This document shows, one piece after another, positions 6,279 through 13,325 of a stretch of 18,913 nucleotides of DNA. The first letter of the stretch is position 1; each line of letters begins with the position of its first letter. Source of the DNA: Bacillota bacterium (GTDB lineage Bacteria; Bacillota; Clostridia; Clostridiales; Clostridiaceae); NCBI GenBank assembly GCA_023451395.1, contig JAEXZL010000131.1, positions 1 to 18,913 of the forward strand, written 5' to 3'. The notes beneath the pieces are model-generated. The model was not told where the DNA came from. It searched no databases and was given only the letters and a program-made list of their open reading frames with translations. Position numbers and translations under genes: made by a program.

Positions 6279-7190
6279 ATGTTTAGAGTACTAGTTACTG
6301 ATGGGATGGAAAGTTCAGGGGTTGAAAGCCTTAGAAATGCAGGCTTTGAAGTAGTAGAAGAGCATTATGCTCCTGAGATTTTAGGAGAAAAGCTTAGAGA
6401 TTTTGATGCTTTAGTAGTAAGATCTGCCACAAAGGTAAGAGAGCCCATAATTGATGCTGCCCTTGGTGGAAAGCTAAAGCTTATAATTAGAGGTGGCGTT
6501 GGTGTAGATAACATAGATGTTGCTTATGCTGAAAGCAAAGGCATTAAAGTAACCAATACTCCTAATGCCAGCAGTGCTTCCGTAGCTGAGTTAGCCTTAG
6601 GTCATATGTTTGCATTAACAAGATACATCCACATTGCAAACGTTACTATGAGAGAAGGAAAATGGGAGAAGAAAAAATATGAGGGCATAGAGTTAGGTGG
6701 GAAGACTCTAGGAATAATTGGTTTTGGAAGAATAGGTAAAGAGCTTGCAAAAAAAGCAGAGGCTTTAGGAATGAAGATAGTATATACAAGCCGTCGAGGA
6801 AAACAAGAGGGCTTTGACAGCTACGAATTCTGCACCTTAGAGGATTTATATAGAAAGTGTGACTTTATTTCACTTCATGTGCCTTATGATAAGGAAAAGG
6901 GTACCCTTATTGGTGAAGGGGAACTTGCTATGATGAAGGATGGAGTGTATATAATAAATTGCTCAAGAGGTAAGGTTGTATGTGAAAAATCCCTTCTAGA
7001 GGCCTTAGATAGTGGAAAGGTTGCTGGAGCAGGAATAGATGTTTTTGAAAAAGAGCCTACAGATAATATAGCGCTTGTTAGCCATCCAAGAGTTAGTGCT
7101 ACACCTCATATAGGAGGAGCTACCATAGAAGCTCAAACTAGAATTGGTGAAGAAATAGTAAGCATTATAAAAACATTTTTCAATAAATAG
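6279..7190 (+). CDS. serA: D-3-phosphoglycerate dehydrogenase, short form without ACT domain
   Basis: This NAD-dependent D-2-hydroxyacid dehydrogenase of 303 residues starts serine synthesis by oxidising 3-phosphoglycerate to 3-phosphohydroxypyruvate. The Rossmann motif is G148-x-G150-x2-G153 (GFGRIG), with the dinucleotide-binding strand just before it. The catalytic triad is R230 (NCSRGKV), E259 (FEKEP) and H277 (TPHIGG). RGGVGVDNID (71-80) and NTPNASSASVAELALGHM (93-110) are characteristic. The protein ends right after the substrate-binding domain closes, so the C-terminal ACT or ASB regulatory domains of longer SerA proteins are missing and serine feedback through ACT is not expected. GGAGG precedes the ATG. 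It is the middle gene of the operon, with gaps of 36 and 40 bases on either side. Confidence 0.94.
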   Translation: MFRVLVTDGMESSGVESLRNAGFEVVEEHYAPEILGEKLRDFDALVVRSATKVREPIIDAALGGKLKLIIRGGVGVDNIDVAYAESKGIKVTNTPNASSASVAELALGHMFALTRYIHIANVTMREGKWEKKKYEGIELGGKTLGIIGFGRIGKELAKKAEALGMKIVYTSRRGKQEGFDSYEFCTLEDLYRKCDFISLHVPYDKEKGTLIGEGELAMMKDGVYIINCSRGKVVCEKSLLEALDSGKVAGAGIDVFEKEPTDNIALVSHPRVSATPHIGGATIEAQTRIGEEIVSIIKTFFNK

Positions 7191-7230
7191 GGTTAAATAA
7201 TATACTTATGTAATACAAGGGGGAAAAACC

Positions 7231-8475
7231 ATGGCATTGTTTAAAGCATTTAAAGCAGTAAGGCCAGAGGCACTTCATGCTCATGAGGTAGCTGCATTAC
7301 CTTATGATGTTATGAATAGTGACGAGGCAAGAGAGATGGTAGAAGGTAAACCATATTCTTTTCTTCATGTAGATAAGGCAGAAATAGATTTAGACAAGTC
7401 TATAGATATTTATGACAAAAAGGTTTATGAAAAAGCCAGCTCCAATCTTTATAAGCTAATAGAGGATGGAATATTAATTGAAGAGGATAAGCCTTGCTTC
7501 TATATTTATAGACAGATAATGGATGGAAGAATTCAGACAGGTCTTGTGGGCTGTACTTCCATAGATGACTATATAAACAATATAATAAAAAAGCATGAGT
7601 TTACAAGAGCGGACAAGGAACAGGATAGAATCAATCATGTGGATTATTGTGATGCTAATACAGGTCCAATCTTCTTAACCTATAGAAATGAAGAAAAAAT
7701 CTCAGATATAATAAATACCTGGACTGAAAAAGCACCAGTGTGTGATTTTGTCTCTGAAGATGGAATATCTCATATAGTTTGGGTAATTGATGATGAAAAG
7801 ACGATTGTTCAGCTAAGTGAATTGTTTAAAGGTGTTGAATACCTATATATCGCTGATGGTCATCACAGAGCCGCTTCAGCTGTTAAGGTTGGCTTAAAAA
7901 GAAGAGAGGCAAATCCAAATTATAGCGGTGATGAGGAGTTTAACTTCTTCCTATCAGTAGTTTTCCCAGATAATGAGCTTTATATAATGGATTATAATAG
8001 AGTTGTTAAGGATCTTAATGGCTACAGCTCTCAGGAATTCATGGATAAGGTTTCAGAAATGTTTTCTATAGAAAACTATAAAGGTAATGGTCAATATAAG
8101 CCTGTAAGCAAGCACAGCTATGGAATGTATTTAGATGGAAAATGGTATATTTTAAAGGCTAAGGAAGGTACCTATAGGGCAGAGGATCCAGTGGAAAGAC
8201 TTGATGTTTCAATACTGCAAAAGAATCTTTTATCACCGATTTTAGGAATAGAAGACCCTAGAACAGATAAGAGAATTGATTTTGTTGGAGGTATAAGAGG
8301 CCTTGAGGAATTGGAAAGAAGGGTAGCTGAAGGTATGAAGGTTGCCTTCTCAATGTATCCTACTACCATTGAGGACTTAATGGATATAGCTGATGCAGGA
8401 CAGGTAATGCCACCTAAATCCACCTGGTTTGAGCCAAAGCTTAGAAGTGGATTATTTATACACAAGCTTAAATAA
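7231..8475 (+). CDS. DUF1015 protein, possible serine/phosphoserine enzyme of the serine operon
   Basis: This 414-residue cytoplasmic protein belongs to the DUF1015 family, whose biochemical role I cannot state with certainty. Visible conserved blocks are AALPYDVMNSDEAR (21-34), KHEFTRADKEQDR (121-133), YLYIADGHHRAASA (204-217) and SILQKNLLSPILGIEDPR near 330-345. The D209-G-H-H-R213 block after a hydrophobic strand resembles the DGHHR-type signature of ParB/sulfiredoxin-fold proteins, a fold that includes the free serine kinases SerK and SbnI. In this operon the step after the aminotransferase, phosphoserine to serine, has no recognisable SerB phosphatase, so a role in serine/phosphoserine interconversion is an attractive inference. 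AAGGGGG precedes the ATG. A strong bidirectional terminator follows. Confidence 0.88.
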   Translation: MALFKAFKAVRPEALHAHEVAALPYDVMNSDEAREMVEGKPYSFLHVDKAEIDLDKSIDIYDKKVYEKASSNLYKLIEDGILIEEDKPCFYIYRQIMDGRIQTGLVGCTSIDDYINNIIKKHEFTRADKEQDRINHVDYCDANTGPIFLTYRNEEKISDIINTWTEKAPVCDFVSEDGISHIVWVIDDEKTIVQLSELFKGVEYLYIADGHHRAASAVKVGLKRREANPNYSGDEEFNFFLSVVFPDNELYIMDYNRVVKDLNGYSSQEFMDKVSEMFSIENYKGNGQYKPVSKHSYGMYLDGKWYILKAKEGTYRAEDPVERLDVSILQKNLLSPILGIEDPRTDKRIDFVGGIRGLEELERRVAEGMKVAFSMYPTTIEDLMDIADAGQVMPPKSTWFEPKLRSGLFIHKLK

Positions 8476-8503
8476 TTGTAAGTTTATATATAATATAAAA
8501 GAT

Positions 8504-8539
8504 AAAAAACACCTCAAGGTAAAATTTGAGGTGTTTTTT
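8504..8539. terminator. Bidirectional terminator between serine operon and mtnN
   Basis: AAAAAACACCTCAA (8504-8517) and TTGAGGTGTTTTTT (8526-8539) form a perfect 14-bp stem with an 8-base loop. The T run follows on the plus strand and an equivalent run follows on the minus strand. It sits between the convergent DUF1015 and mtnN genes, 20 bases from the mtnN stop. Confidence 0.92.
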
Positions 8540-8558
8540 TATATATGAACGTAATTTC

Positions 8559-9254
8559 TTAAGCCAAGCTCTCCAACATTTTCTTTAATATAGTAGTAGA
8601 ATTCTTAACGGCTAAAGGAGTGAATTTTTCAAAGTCCATGTGAGCTCCATTATTGGCATTATCAGATATAGATCTTATAACCACAAAAGGAATTTTATTT
8701 AGATAGCAAACATGGGCAATGCTTCCGCCCTCCATCTCACAGGCAAGGGCACCAAATTCTTTGCTTAACCATTGTATCTTTTGTAGATTTGCAATAAATT
8801 GATCTCCTGTAGCAATTCTTCCTATAAAGCTATTTATGCCTTTTATGCTGTCACAGGCTGCTTTAGCTTTTTCTATAAGCCCTTCTTCAGACTTGAAGTC
8901 AAAGACCTCCATTCTTGGAATCTGACCTATTTTGTCTCCAAAAGCCGTGGTGTCCATATCATGCTCCACAAGGGAAGATCCAATAACCACATCACCAGGA
9001 TAAATTTCTTTGCCTATACCTCCAGCAACACCTACATTAATAACTGCATCTACCTTATATTCACTGGCTAGGATTTGAGCACATACCGCAGCATTGACCT
9101 TGCCGATACCGCAAACCACTGCTACTACCTCATTGCCCCATAACTTTCCTTTATGAAAAACCATACTAGCTTTCTTTTCACTACTTTCAAGGTCCATATC
9201 CTTAAGTAAAATTTCTAGCTCTTCACTCATCGCTCCAATAATACCAATAATCAT
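8559..9254 (-). CDS. mtnN: 5'-methylthioadenosine/S-adenosylhomocysteine nucleosidase
   Basis: This 231-residue enzyme, the same length as the E. coli protein, cleaves adenine from methylthioadenosine and S-adenosylhomocysteine. It thereby clears by-products of polyamine synthesis and methylation and feeds the methionine or autoinducer-2 routes. The N-terminus is MIIGIIGAMSEE, with E12 as the adenine-side acid. NVGVAGGI (73-80) is the phosphorylase-fold glycine loop, ACEMEGG (171-177) carries the ribose-binding E175, and SISDNAN (195-201) carries the catalytic D198. The ATG at 9252-9254 follows GGAGG. An upstream GTG in frame would add 17 residues without a binding site. It is a single gene between a terminator and its own promoter. 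Confidence 0.96.
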   Translation of the reverse strand: MIIGIIGAMSEELEILLKDMDLESSEKKASMVFHKGKLWGNEVVAVVCGIGKVNAAVCAQILASEYKVDAVINVGVAGGIGKEIYPGDVVIGSSLVEHDMDTTAFGDKIGQIPRMEVFDFKSEEGLIEKAKAACDSIKGINSFIGRIATGDQFIANLQKIQWLSKEFGALACEMEGGSIAHVCYLNKIPFVVIRSISDNANNGAHMDFEKFTPLAVKNSTTILKKMLESLA

Positions 9255-9287
9255 AATTAATCCTCCGGGAATTGTTTTATAAGCATT

Positions 9288-9296
9288 ATTATAACA
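9288..9296 (-). promoter_or_regulatory. Extended -10 promoter of mtnN
   Basis: On the minus strand TGTTATAAT (9296 down to 9288) is a perfect extended -10, about 34 bases upstream of the mtnN start codon. A -35 is not obvious at the normal spacing. Confidence 0.5.
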
Positions 9297-9355
9297 TAAA
9301 AGCACTGATACTTAGCAATGACTAATACTTTTCTGTAGAGTATAAAATATATTGT

Positions 9356-9384
9356 TTTACATAAGGATTTCTTTATACTATAAT
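9356..9384 (+). promoter_or_regulatory. Strong housekeeping promoter for tcdA
   Basis: TTTACA (9356-9361), a 17-base spacer and a perfect TATAAT (9379-9384) lie 76 bases upstream of the tcdA start codon. This is one of the best-formed promoters in the window. Confidence 0.7.
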
Positions 9385-9459
9385 ATTTTTGTTAAAAAGA
9401 GTTAACTAAACTTTGAACAAAATAGTACCCTAATATGGGGATAAAGGAGAGTACATATA

Positions 9460-10218
9460 ATGCTGCAGCATTCACTATCAAGAACCGAGCTTCTTATAGG
9501 TAAAGAGGGACTTAAAAAACTTAAGGACAGTAAGGTTGTGGTTTTAGGTATTGGGGGAGTAGGAAGCTTTACTGTAGAGGCTTTAGTAAGAGCCGGGGTA
9601 GGGGAGCTTGTACTGGTAGATGATGATACTATTTGTCTTACCAATTTAAATAGGCAGATTCATGCTACTTATAATACAATAGGAAAAAGTAAGGTTGAGG
9701 TTATGAAAGAAAGAGTTCTTTCCATAAACAAAAAGTGTCAGGTTATAACTCATGAAACCTTTATTACTAAGGAGAATATACCAGAAATAATAACAGAGGA
9801 TGTAGCCTATGTGGTGGATGCTATAGATACCATTACTGCTAAACTGGAAGTTGCGGTATATTGCCAAGAGAAGGGAATTAAGCTTATAAGCTCCATGGGT
9901 ACTGGAAACAAATTTGATCCTACCCAGTTTAAAGTTACGGATATATATAAGACTAAAATTTGTCCTTTAGCTAAGGTTATGCGCTATGAGCTTAGAAAAA
10001 GAGGGGTTAAGTCTCTGAAGGTTGTTTATTCTGAAGAGGTTCCAACAAAGCCTAAAACAGAGGATATTGCAACTTGTAAGGATGGCTGTGTATGCACTGG
10101 AGGCACTAAAAAGTGTACCATAAGAAGACAGATACCTGGAAGTATGTCCTTTGTACCTCCTGTGGCAGGAATGATTATTGCTTCAGCTGTGGTAAGGGAT
10201 ATATTAGATATAAAATAA
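9460..10218 (+). CDS. tcdA: tRNA threonylcarbamoyladenosine dehydratase (ThiF/E1-like)
   Basis: This 252-residue E1-like ATP-dependent enzyme matches TcdA (YgdL/CsdL), which cyclises the t6A37 modification of ANN-decoding tRNAs. The nucleotide-binding loop is G30-x-GG-x-G35 (GIGGVGS). LVDDDTICLTNLNRQ (52-66) gives the acidic residues and the N-x-NRQ arginine used for adenylation, and DAIDTITAKL (120-129) and SSMGTGNKFDP (144-154) follow. The family-typical C-terminus RRQIPGSMSFVPPVAGMI (222-239) separates it from ThiF and MoeB. Four cysteines at 206, 210, 212 and 219 (C-x3-C-x-C-x6-C) lie just before that segment and could form a metal site. AAAGGAG precedes the ATG. It is a single gene with its own promoter and terminator. 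Confidence 0.92.
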   Translation: MLQHSLSRTELLIGKEGLKKLKDSKVVVLGIGGVGSFTVEALVRAGVGELVLVDDDTICLTNLNRQIHATYNTIGKSKVEVMKERVLSINKKCQVITHETFITKENIPEIITEDVAYVVDAIDTITAKLEVAVYCQEKGIKLISSMGTGNKFDPTQFKVTDIYKTKICPLAKVMRYELRKRGVKSLKVVYSEEVPTKPKTEDIATCKDGCVCTGGTKKCTIRRQIPGSMSFVPPVAGMIIASAVVRDILDIK

Positions 10219-10269
10219 GGAACTAAGCATAAAATAATGTAATAAACATAAAATAAAGTACCCTTAATA

Positions 10270-10307
10270 AAAAGGTTTGAGAGCTTATAAAAAGTCTCAA
10301 ACCTTTT
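10270..10307 (+). terminator. Hairpin terminator of tcdA
   Basis: AAAAGGTTTGAGA (10270-10282) and TCTCAAACCTTTT (10295-10307) pair perfectly over 13 bp around a 12-base loop. The distal arm ends in a short T run. Confidence 0.85.
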
Positions 10308-10319
10308 GCTTTAGTGGAG

Positions 10320-10348
10320 TTGATAAATAAAAGAATTAGTATGATAAT
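10320..10348 (+). promoter_or_regulatory. Promoter of the PH-domain gene
   Basis: TTGATA (10320-10325), a 17-base spacer and GATAAT (10343-10348) form a good housekeeping promoter, leaving a leader of about 80 bases before the ATG at 10438. Confidence 0.6.
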
Positions 10349-10437
10349 TAATATATACACTTTAATTTTTGTAATATGTGCGTATGAAGGTATGAGGTAA
10401 AGGAAGCAGAAAAAATCAATGTAAATGGGGGGATAAT

Positions 10438-10836
10438 ATGAAGAATAAAAAGAGCCAGGTTATAACATCCATAGTTGTTTTGATAGCAGTAGCAATTGTT
10501 TTATCTATGGGAAGTGTATCTGCAGATATATCAGAGGATGTACTTAAGGTTTCAGCAACCTTAAGTGCTAGGTCAGAGATAAGCCTCGAGGATATTACTG
10601 ACGTAAAACTCCTTGACTCCCTAGAAAGTGGTAGGAGAAGCTTTGGTGTTGAAACTATGAAAATTATGGGGGGCACTTTTACTAATAACCAGTTTGGAAA
10701 GTATAAGCTATACTGCTACAAAAAGATTAACAAATATATAGTGGTGTATAGTACAGATAAGATAGTATGCTTTAATCTTGATTCAGAAGAGGAAACAGAA
10801 AATTTTTATAATGAAATTATACACAGTATCTCTTAA
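10438..10836 (+). CDS. Small membrane-anchored bacterial PH-domain protein
   Basis: This 132-residue protein has one hydrophobic segment near residues 8-28, acting as an uncleaved anchor or signal peptide. The rest is a single small domain probably exposed outside the membrane. The domain runs from about residue 48 (ISLEDITDVKLLD), through GRRSFGVETMKIMGGTF (65-81), to FGKYKLYCYKKINKYIVVYS and a final helix. This is the pattern of bacterial PH-like domains (bPH), where it often follows a DUF3784-type membrane region. The molecular role is unknown. GGGGGGA precedes the ATG. It has its own promoter and a terminator shared with the MATE gene. Family assignment is from pattern memory and is moderately sure; the gene itself is clear. 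Confidence 0.75.
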   Translation: MKNKKSQVITSIVVLIAVAIVLSMGSVSADISEDVLKVSATLSARSEISLEDITDVKLLDSLESGRRSFGVETMKIMGGTFTNNQFGKYKLYCYKKINKYIVVYSTDKIVCFNLDSEEETENFYNEIIHSIS

Positions 10837-10876
10837 TGGGAATAATTTAAAATATTATATATTGCTGTTTTGCAAG

Positions 10877-10915
10877 AAAAATCTACAGAATACATTTTAT
10901 GTTCTGTAGATTTTT
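10877..10915. terminator. Bidirectional terminator between PH-domain and MATE genes
   Basis: AAAAATCTACAGAA (10877-10890) and TTCTGTAGATTTTT (10902-10915) form a 14-bp perfect stem. T runs follow on both strands. It lies between convergent genes. Confidence 0.9.
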
Positions 10916-10951
10916 TAAGTAGGAAATATATATTTAATTGATTTAGCTTTT

Positions 10952-12361
10952 TTAAACAAGTTTGCTTTTTTTATAATTGTTAAGCCAATTAGACTTAAAG
11001 TAGAAAATAGTAAAAACAATACTACTTAGAGTCCATGTGAGAGGATATGCCCAAAAGATAACACTGATGTCTGGTATGAATTTTATAGTAACAGTTATGT
11101 AAGTGACACGTATTATGCACCAGCATACTAACATCACCACCATAGGCACAGTAGACTGTCCTAATCCTCTGAATATAGCTGAAAGGCAGTGAGAATATGC
11201 AAGGAGGAAATAAAAAATTGCCACAGTATGAGCTTGTACTACTCCAAAATGTATTACATTTGGATCATTGTTGAAAAAGGAAATTAATAAAGGTGCAAGT
11301 ACGTAAAGGACTATACCTATGATTTCTGCAATGATAACGGAGCAAAGTATTCCAAAGCGTGCTCCTTTTTTTACCCTGTCATATTCCTTGGCACCAAGAT
11401 TTTGACTGATAAATGTTGTAAGAGCCATGGCAAAGCAGGTTATAGGCAAAAAGCCGAAGCCCTCAATCTTAGTATAGGCCCCGCAGCCTGCAACAGCCAT
11501 TTTACCAAAGGAATTAATATTTGACTGTACTATTACATTAGCAAAGGAAATTATAGAATTTTGTAAACCTGTAGGCAGACCGTTTCGGATTATCTGCTTC
11601 AGCATAAGCCTGTCAAAACGAATATGATTTAGCTTTATAGAATATGCTTCCTTTGTTTTCATTAAACGAAGAAGGCAGAGAAAGGCACTGAGCATCTGAG
11701 AAATAACAGTAGCAAAAGCAGCTGAGCCTACGCCTAAATCAAGTACTGCTACAAAAAAGATATCTAATATTACATTGGTAACGGATGAAATAATAAGGTA
11801 TGTTAGAGGACTTCTGCTATCTCCTACGGACTGCAGAATACCAACAAATATATTGTATAAAACAAAGGCTAGTGAACCACTGAAATAAACTCGGAAATAG
11901 ATGATAGAGGATGGTAGAACATCTGCCGGGGTTCCCATCCATCGAAGAATTTGTGGAGTAAAGAGAACACCAGCCACTGTAAGTATTATGCCGGCAACTA
12001 TTCCAAAGGCTACAGTAGTATGAACAGACCGTTCTAAGCTTTTATTGTCTCTGGCACCATAGTACCGTGCGGTAACCACCCCAGCTCCCACGGAAATTCC
12101 GTTGAAAAAACCAACGAGCATAAAAATAAGGCTGCCTGCTGAACTTACTGCTGCTAAAGCATCGCTTCCTAAAAAATTACCTACAATTACAGAGTCTGCG
12201 GTATTGTATAATTGCTGAAACAAGCTACCTAAAAATAAAGGAAAGGCAAAGGCAAGTATTTTTTTCCCAATGGGCCCTTGAGTCAATAAAGTACGGGATT
12301 CTGAAATATTACTTTCTGTTAAGTTTTCATTTAAGTTAGTATTTCTTTTTATTGTTTTCAT
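10952..12361 (-). CDS. MATE-family multidrug/organic-cation exporter
   Basis: This 469-residue, 12-helix membrane protein is of the MATE family, which exports drugs or metabolites in exchange for sodium ions or protons. The first MatE repeat begins after a polar, roughly 28-residue N-terminus with LTQGPIGKKILAFAFPLFLG and continues into QQLYNTADSVIVGNFLG, a signature of the NorM/DinF-like clostridial group. The second repeat begins near IRNGLPTGLQNSIISFANVI. Proline and asparagine residues in the helices are typical. The ATG at 12359-12361 has only a weak AGGA, 9 bases upstream. A 12-bp perfect dyad lies in the leader (12407-12434) and may control expression. The substrate cannot be read from sequence. 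Confidence 0.93.
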   Translation of the reverse strand: MKTIKRNTNLNENLTESNISESRTLLTQGPIGKKILAFAFPLFLGSLFQQLYNTADSVIVGNFLGSDALAAVSSAGSLIFMLVGFFNGISVGAGVVTARYYGARDNKSLERSVHTTVAFGIVAGIILTVAGVLFTPQILRWMGTPADVLPSSIIYFRVYFSGSLAFVLYNIFVGILQSVGDSRSPLTYLIISSVTNVILDIFFVAVLDLGVGSAAFATVISQMLSAFLCLLRLMKTKEAYSIKLNHIRFDRLMLKQIIRNGLPTGLQNSIISFANVIVQSNINSFGKMAVAGCGAYTKIEGFGFLPITCFAMALTTFISQNLGAKEYDRVKKGARFGILCSVIIAEIIGIVLYVLAPLLISFFNNDPNVIHFGVVQAHTVAIFYFLLAYSHCLSAIFRGLGQSTVPMVVMLVCWCIIRVTYITVTIKFIPDISVIFWAYPLTWTLSSIVFTIFYFKSNWLNNYKKSKLV

Positions 12362-12406
12362 ATGAATTTATCCTATCGGCTATAAGCAATAATATATGAA
12401 AAAGTG

Positions 12407-12434
12407 CAGGATATATTCATAAGAATATATCCTG
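12407..12434 (-). promoter_or_regulatory. Perfect 12-bp dyad upstream of the MATE gene
   Basis: CAGGATATATTC (12407-12418) and GAATATATCCTG (12423-12434) form a perfect inverted repeat with a 4-base centre, ATAA. A candidate -10, TATAAT on the minus strand (12452-12457), places the dyad in the MATE leader. It could be a repressor operator, an attenuator, or a weak terminator for the DUF4230 gene upstream, since GCACTTTTTC follows on the minus strand. The AT-rich stem makes an operator at least as likely. Confidence 0.5.
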
Positions 12435-12532
12435 TAACAATTATCAATATAATTATAAATCATTTTGCAAAATAAAGCACCATTAATTTACAGTTCCTGC
12501 ATGTATCTTCTGTTCCTCACAGGGATTATTTA

Positions 12533-13216
12533 TTATTGGAACTGAATTTTTATTGTGTACGTTTCTGATAGGAGAGGAGATGATAATTCTTTTACTAAGC
12601 TTTCAATTATGGTTTTAGAGTGTTCTATAGCCTTTTGAAGCAGCTCTTCTTCTTCCATTCTTTTCTTCATTCTTTCTATTATCCTTTGTCTTAATAGGCT
12701 TTCCTCTTCTAAGGTAAGACTTATCTCACCAAAGCGGAGAAAGCCATTTTCTGTGCTTTCATATAGAGTTTTTTCCTCCATAAGAGAGCAATCCTTTATA
12801 AAGGGTTTTGAAAGAGAGATACTTATGCTTTTGCTATTACTATCTACCTTTATTGTCTCATTACTTATTTTAGATAAATCTACTCCATAGCTACCTTTTC
12901 CAAAGTACTGAATGTTTTTGATCTTTTTAAATAAAGAAAGCTCACCCCAGCTTTCATCTATAATTATCTTTTCTGTAAGATCAGCTTCAAGGGTTATGAG
13001 CTCCATTTTATTGGAGATTCCCTGAATTATAGATTCTTTAAGCTTAAAGCTTAACTCACTGCTCTCCTTCTCAGGACTTAAGGGTAAGGTGTTATATTCT
13101 TTATTTCTTTGCCTAAGCCCATAGCCTGCGATAAAGGCGGAAAGGGTTAAAACAATGAGGATAGTCATAAGAGTAAAAAACTTAAGCTTCTTCATAAACC
13201 GTCCTGTAGCCTTCAT
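12533..13216 (-). CDS. DUF4230-type membrane-anchored protein
   Basis: This 227-residue protein has one N-terminal membrane segment (about residues 10-32, after MKKLKFF) and an extracytoplasmic remainder. The segment ELITLEADLTEKIIIDESWG and the following strand-rich stretch ending in ISISLSKPFIKDC resemble the DUF4230 family, whose function is unknown. A highly charged helical stretch (LLRQRIIERMKKRMEEEELLQKAIEH, split across about residues 170-195) is probably coiled-coil. I kept the first ATG (13214-13216) because GGGAG sits six bases upstream; the second ATG, seven codons later, has a poorer site. It lies 109 bases downstream of the methyltransferase gene on the same strand, with no terminator between them. 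Confidence 0.72.
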   Translation of the reverse strand: MKATGRFMKKLKFFTLMTILIVLTLSAFIAGYGLRQRNKEYNTLPLSPEKESSELSFKLKESIIQGISNKMELITLEADLTEKIIIDESWGELSLFKKIKNIQYFGKGSYGVDLSKISNETIKVDSNSKSISISLSKPFIKDCSLMEEKTLYESTENGFLRFGEISLTLEEESLLRQRIIERMKKRMEEEELLQKAIEHSKTIIESLVKELSSPLLSETYTIKIQFQ

Positions 13217-13325
13217 CCTTATCTCCCTTGAGGAATTATTTCTATTAAGTATATTTATCTATAGAGCTTTTTATTCTAATGGATTATATATTTTTTATAT
13301 AGAGGAGTTAGTGATTTTTAATGGA

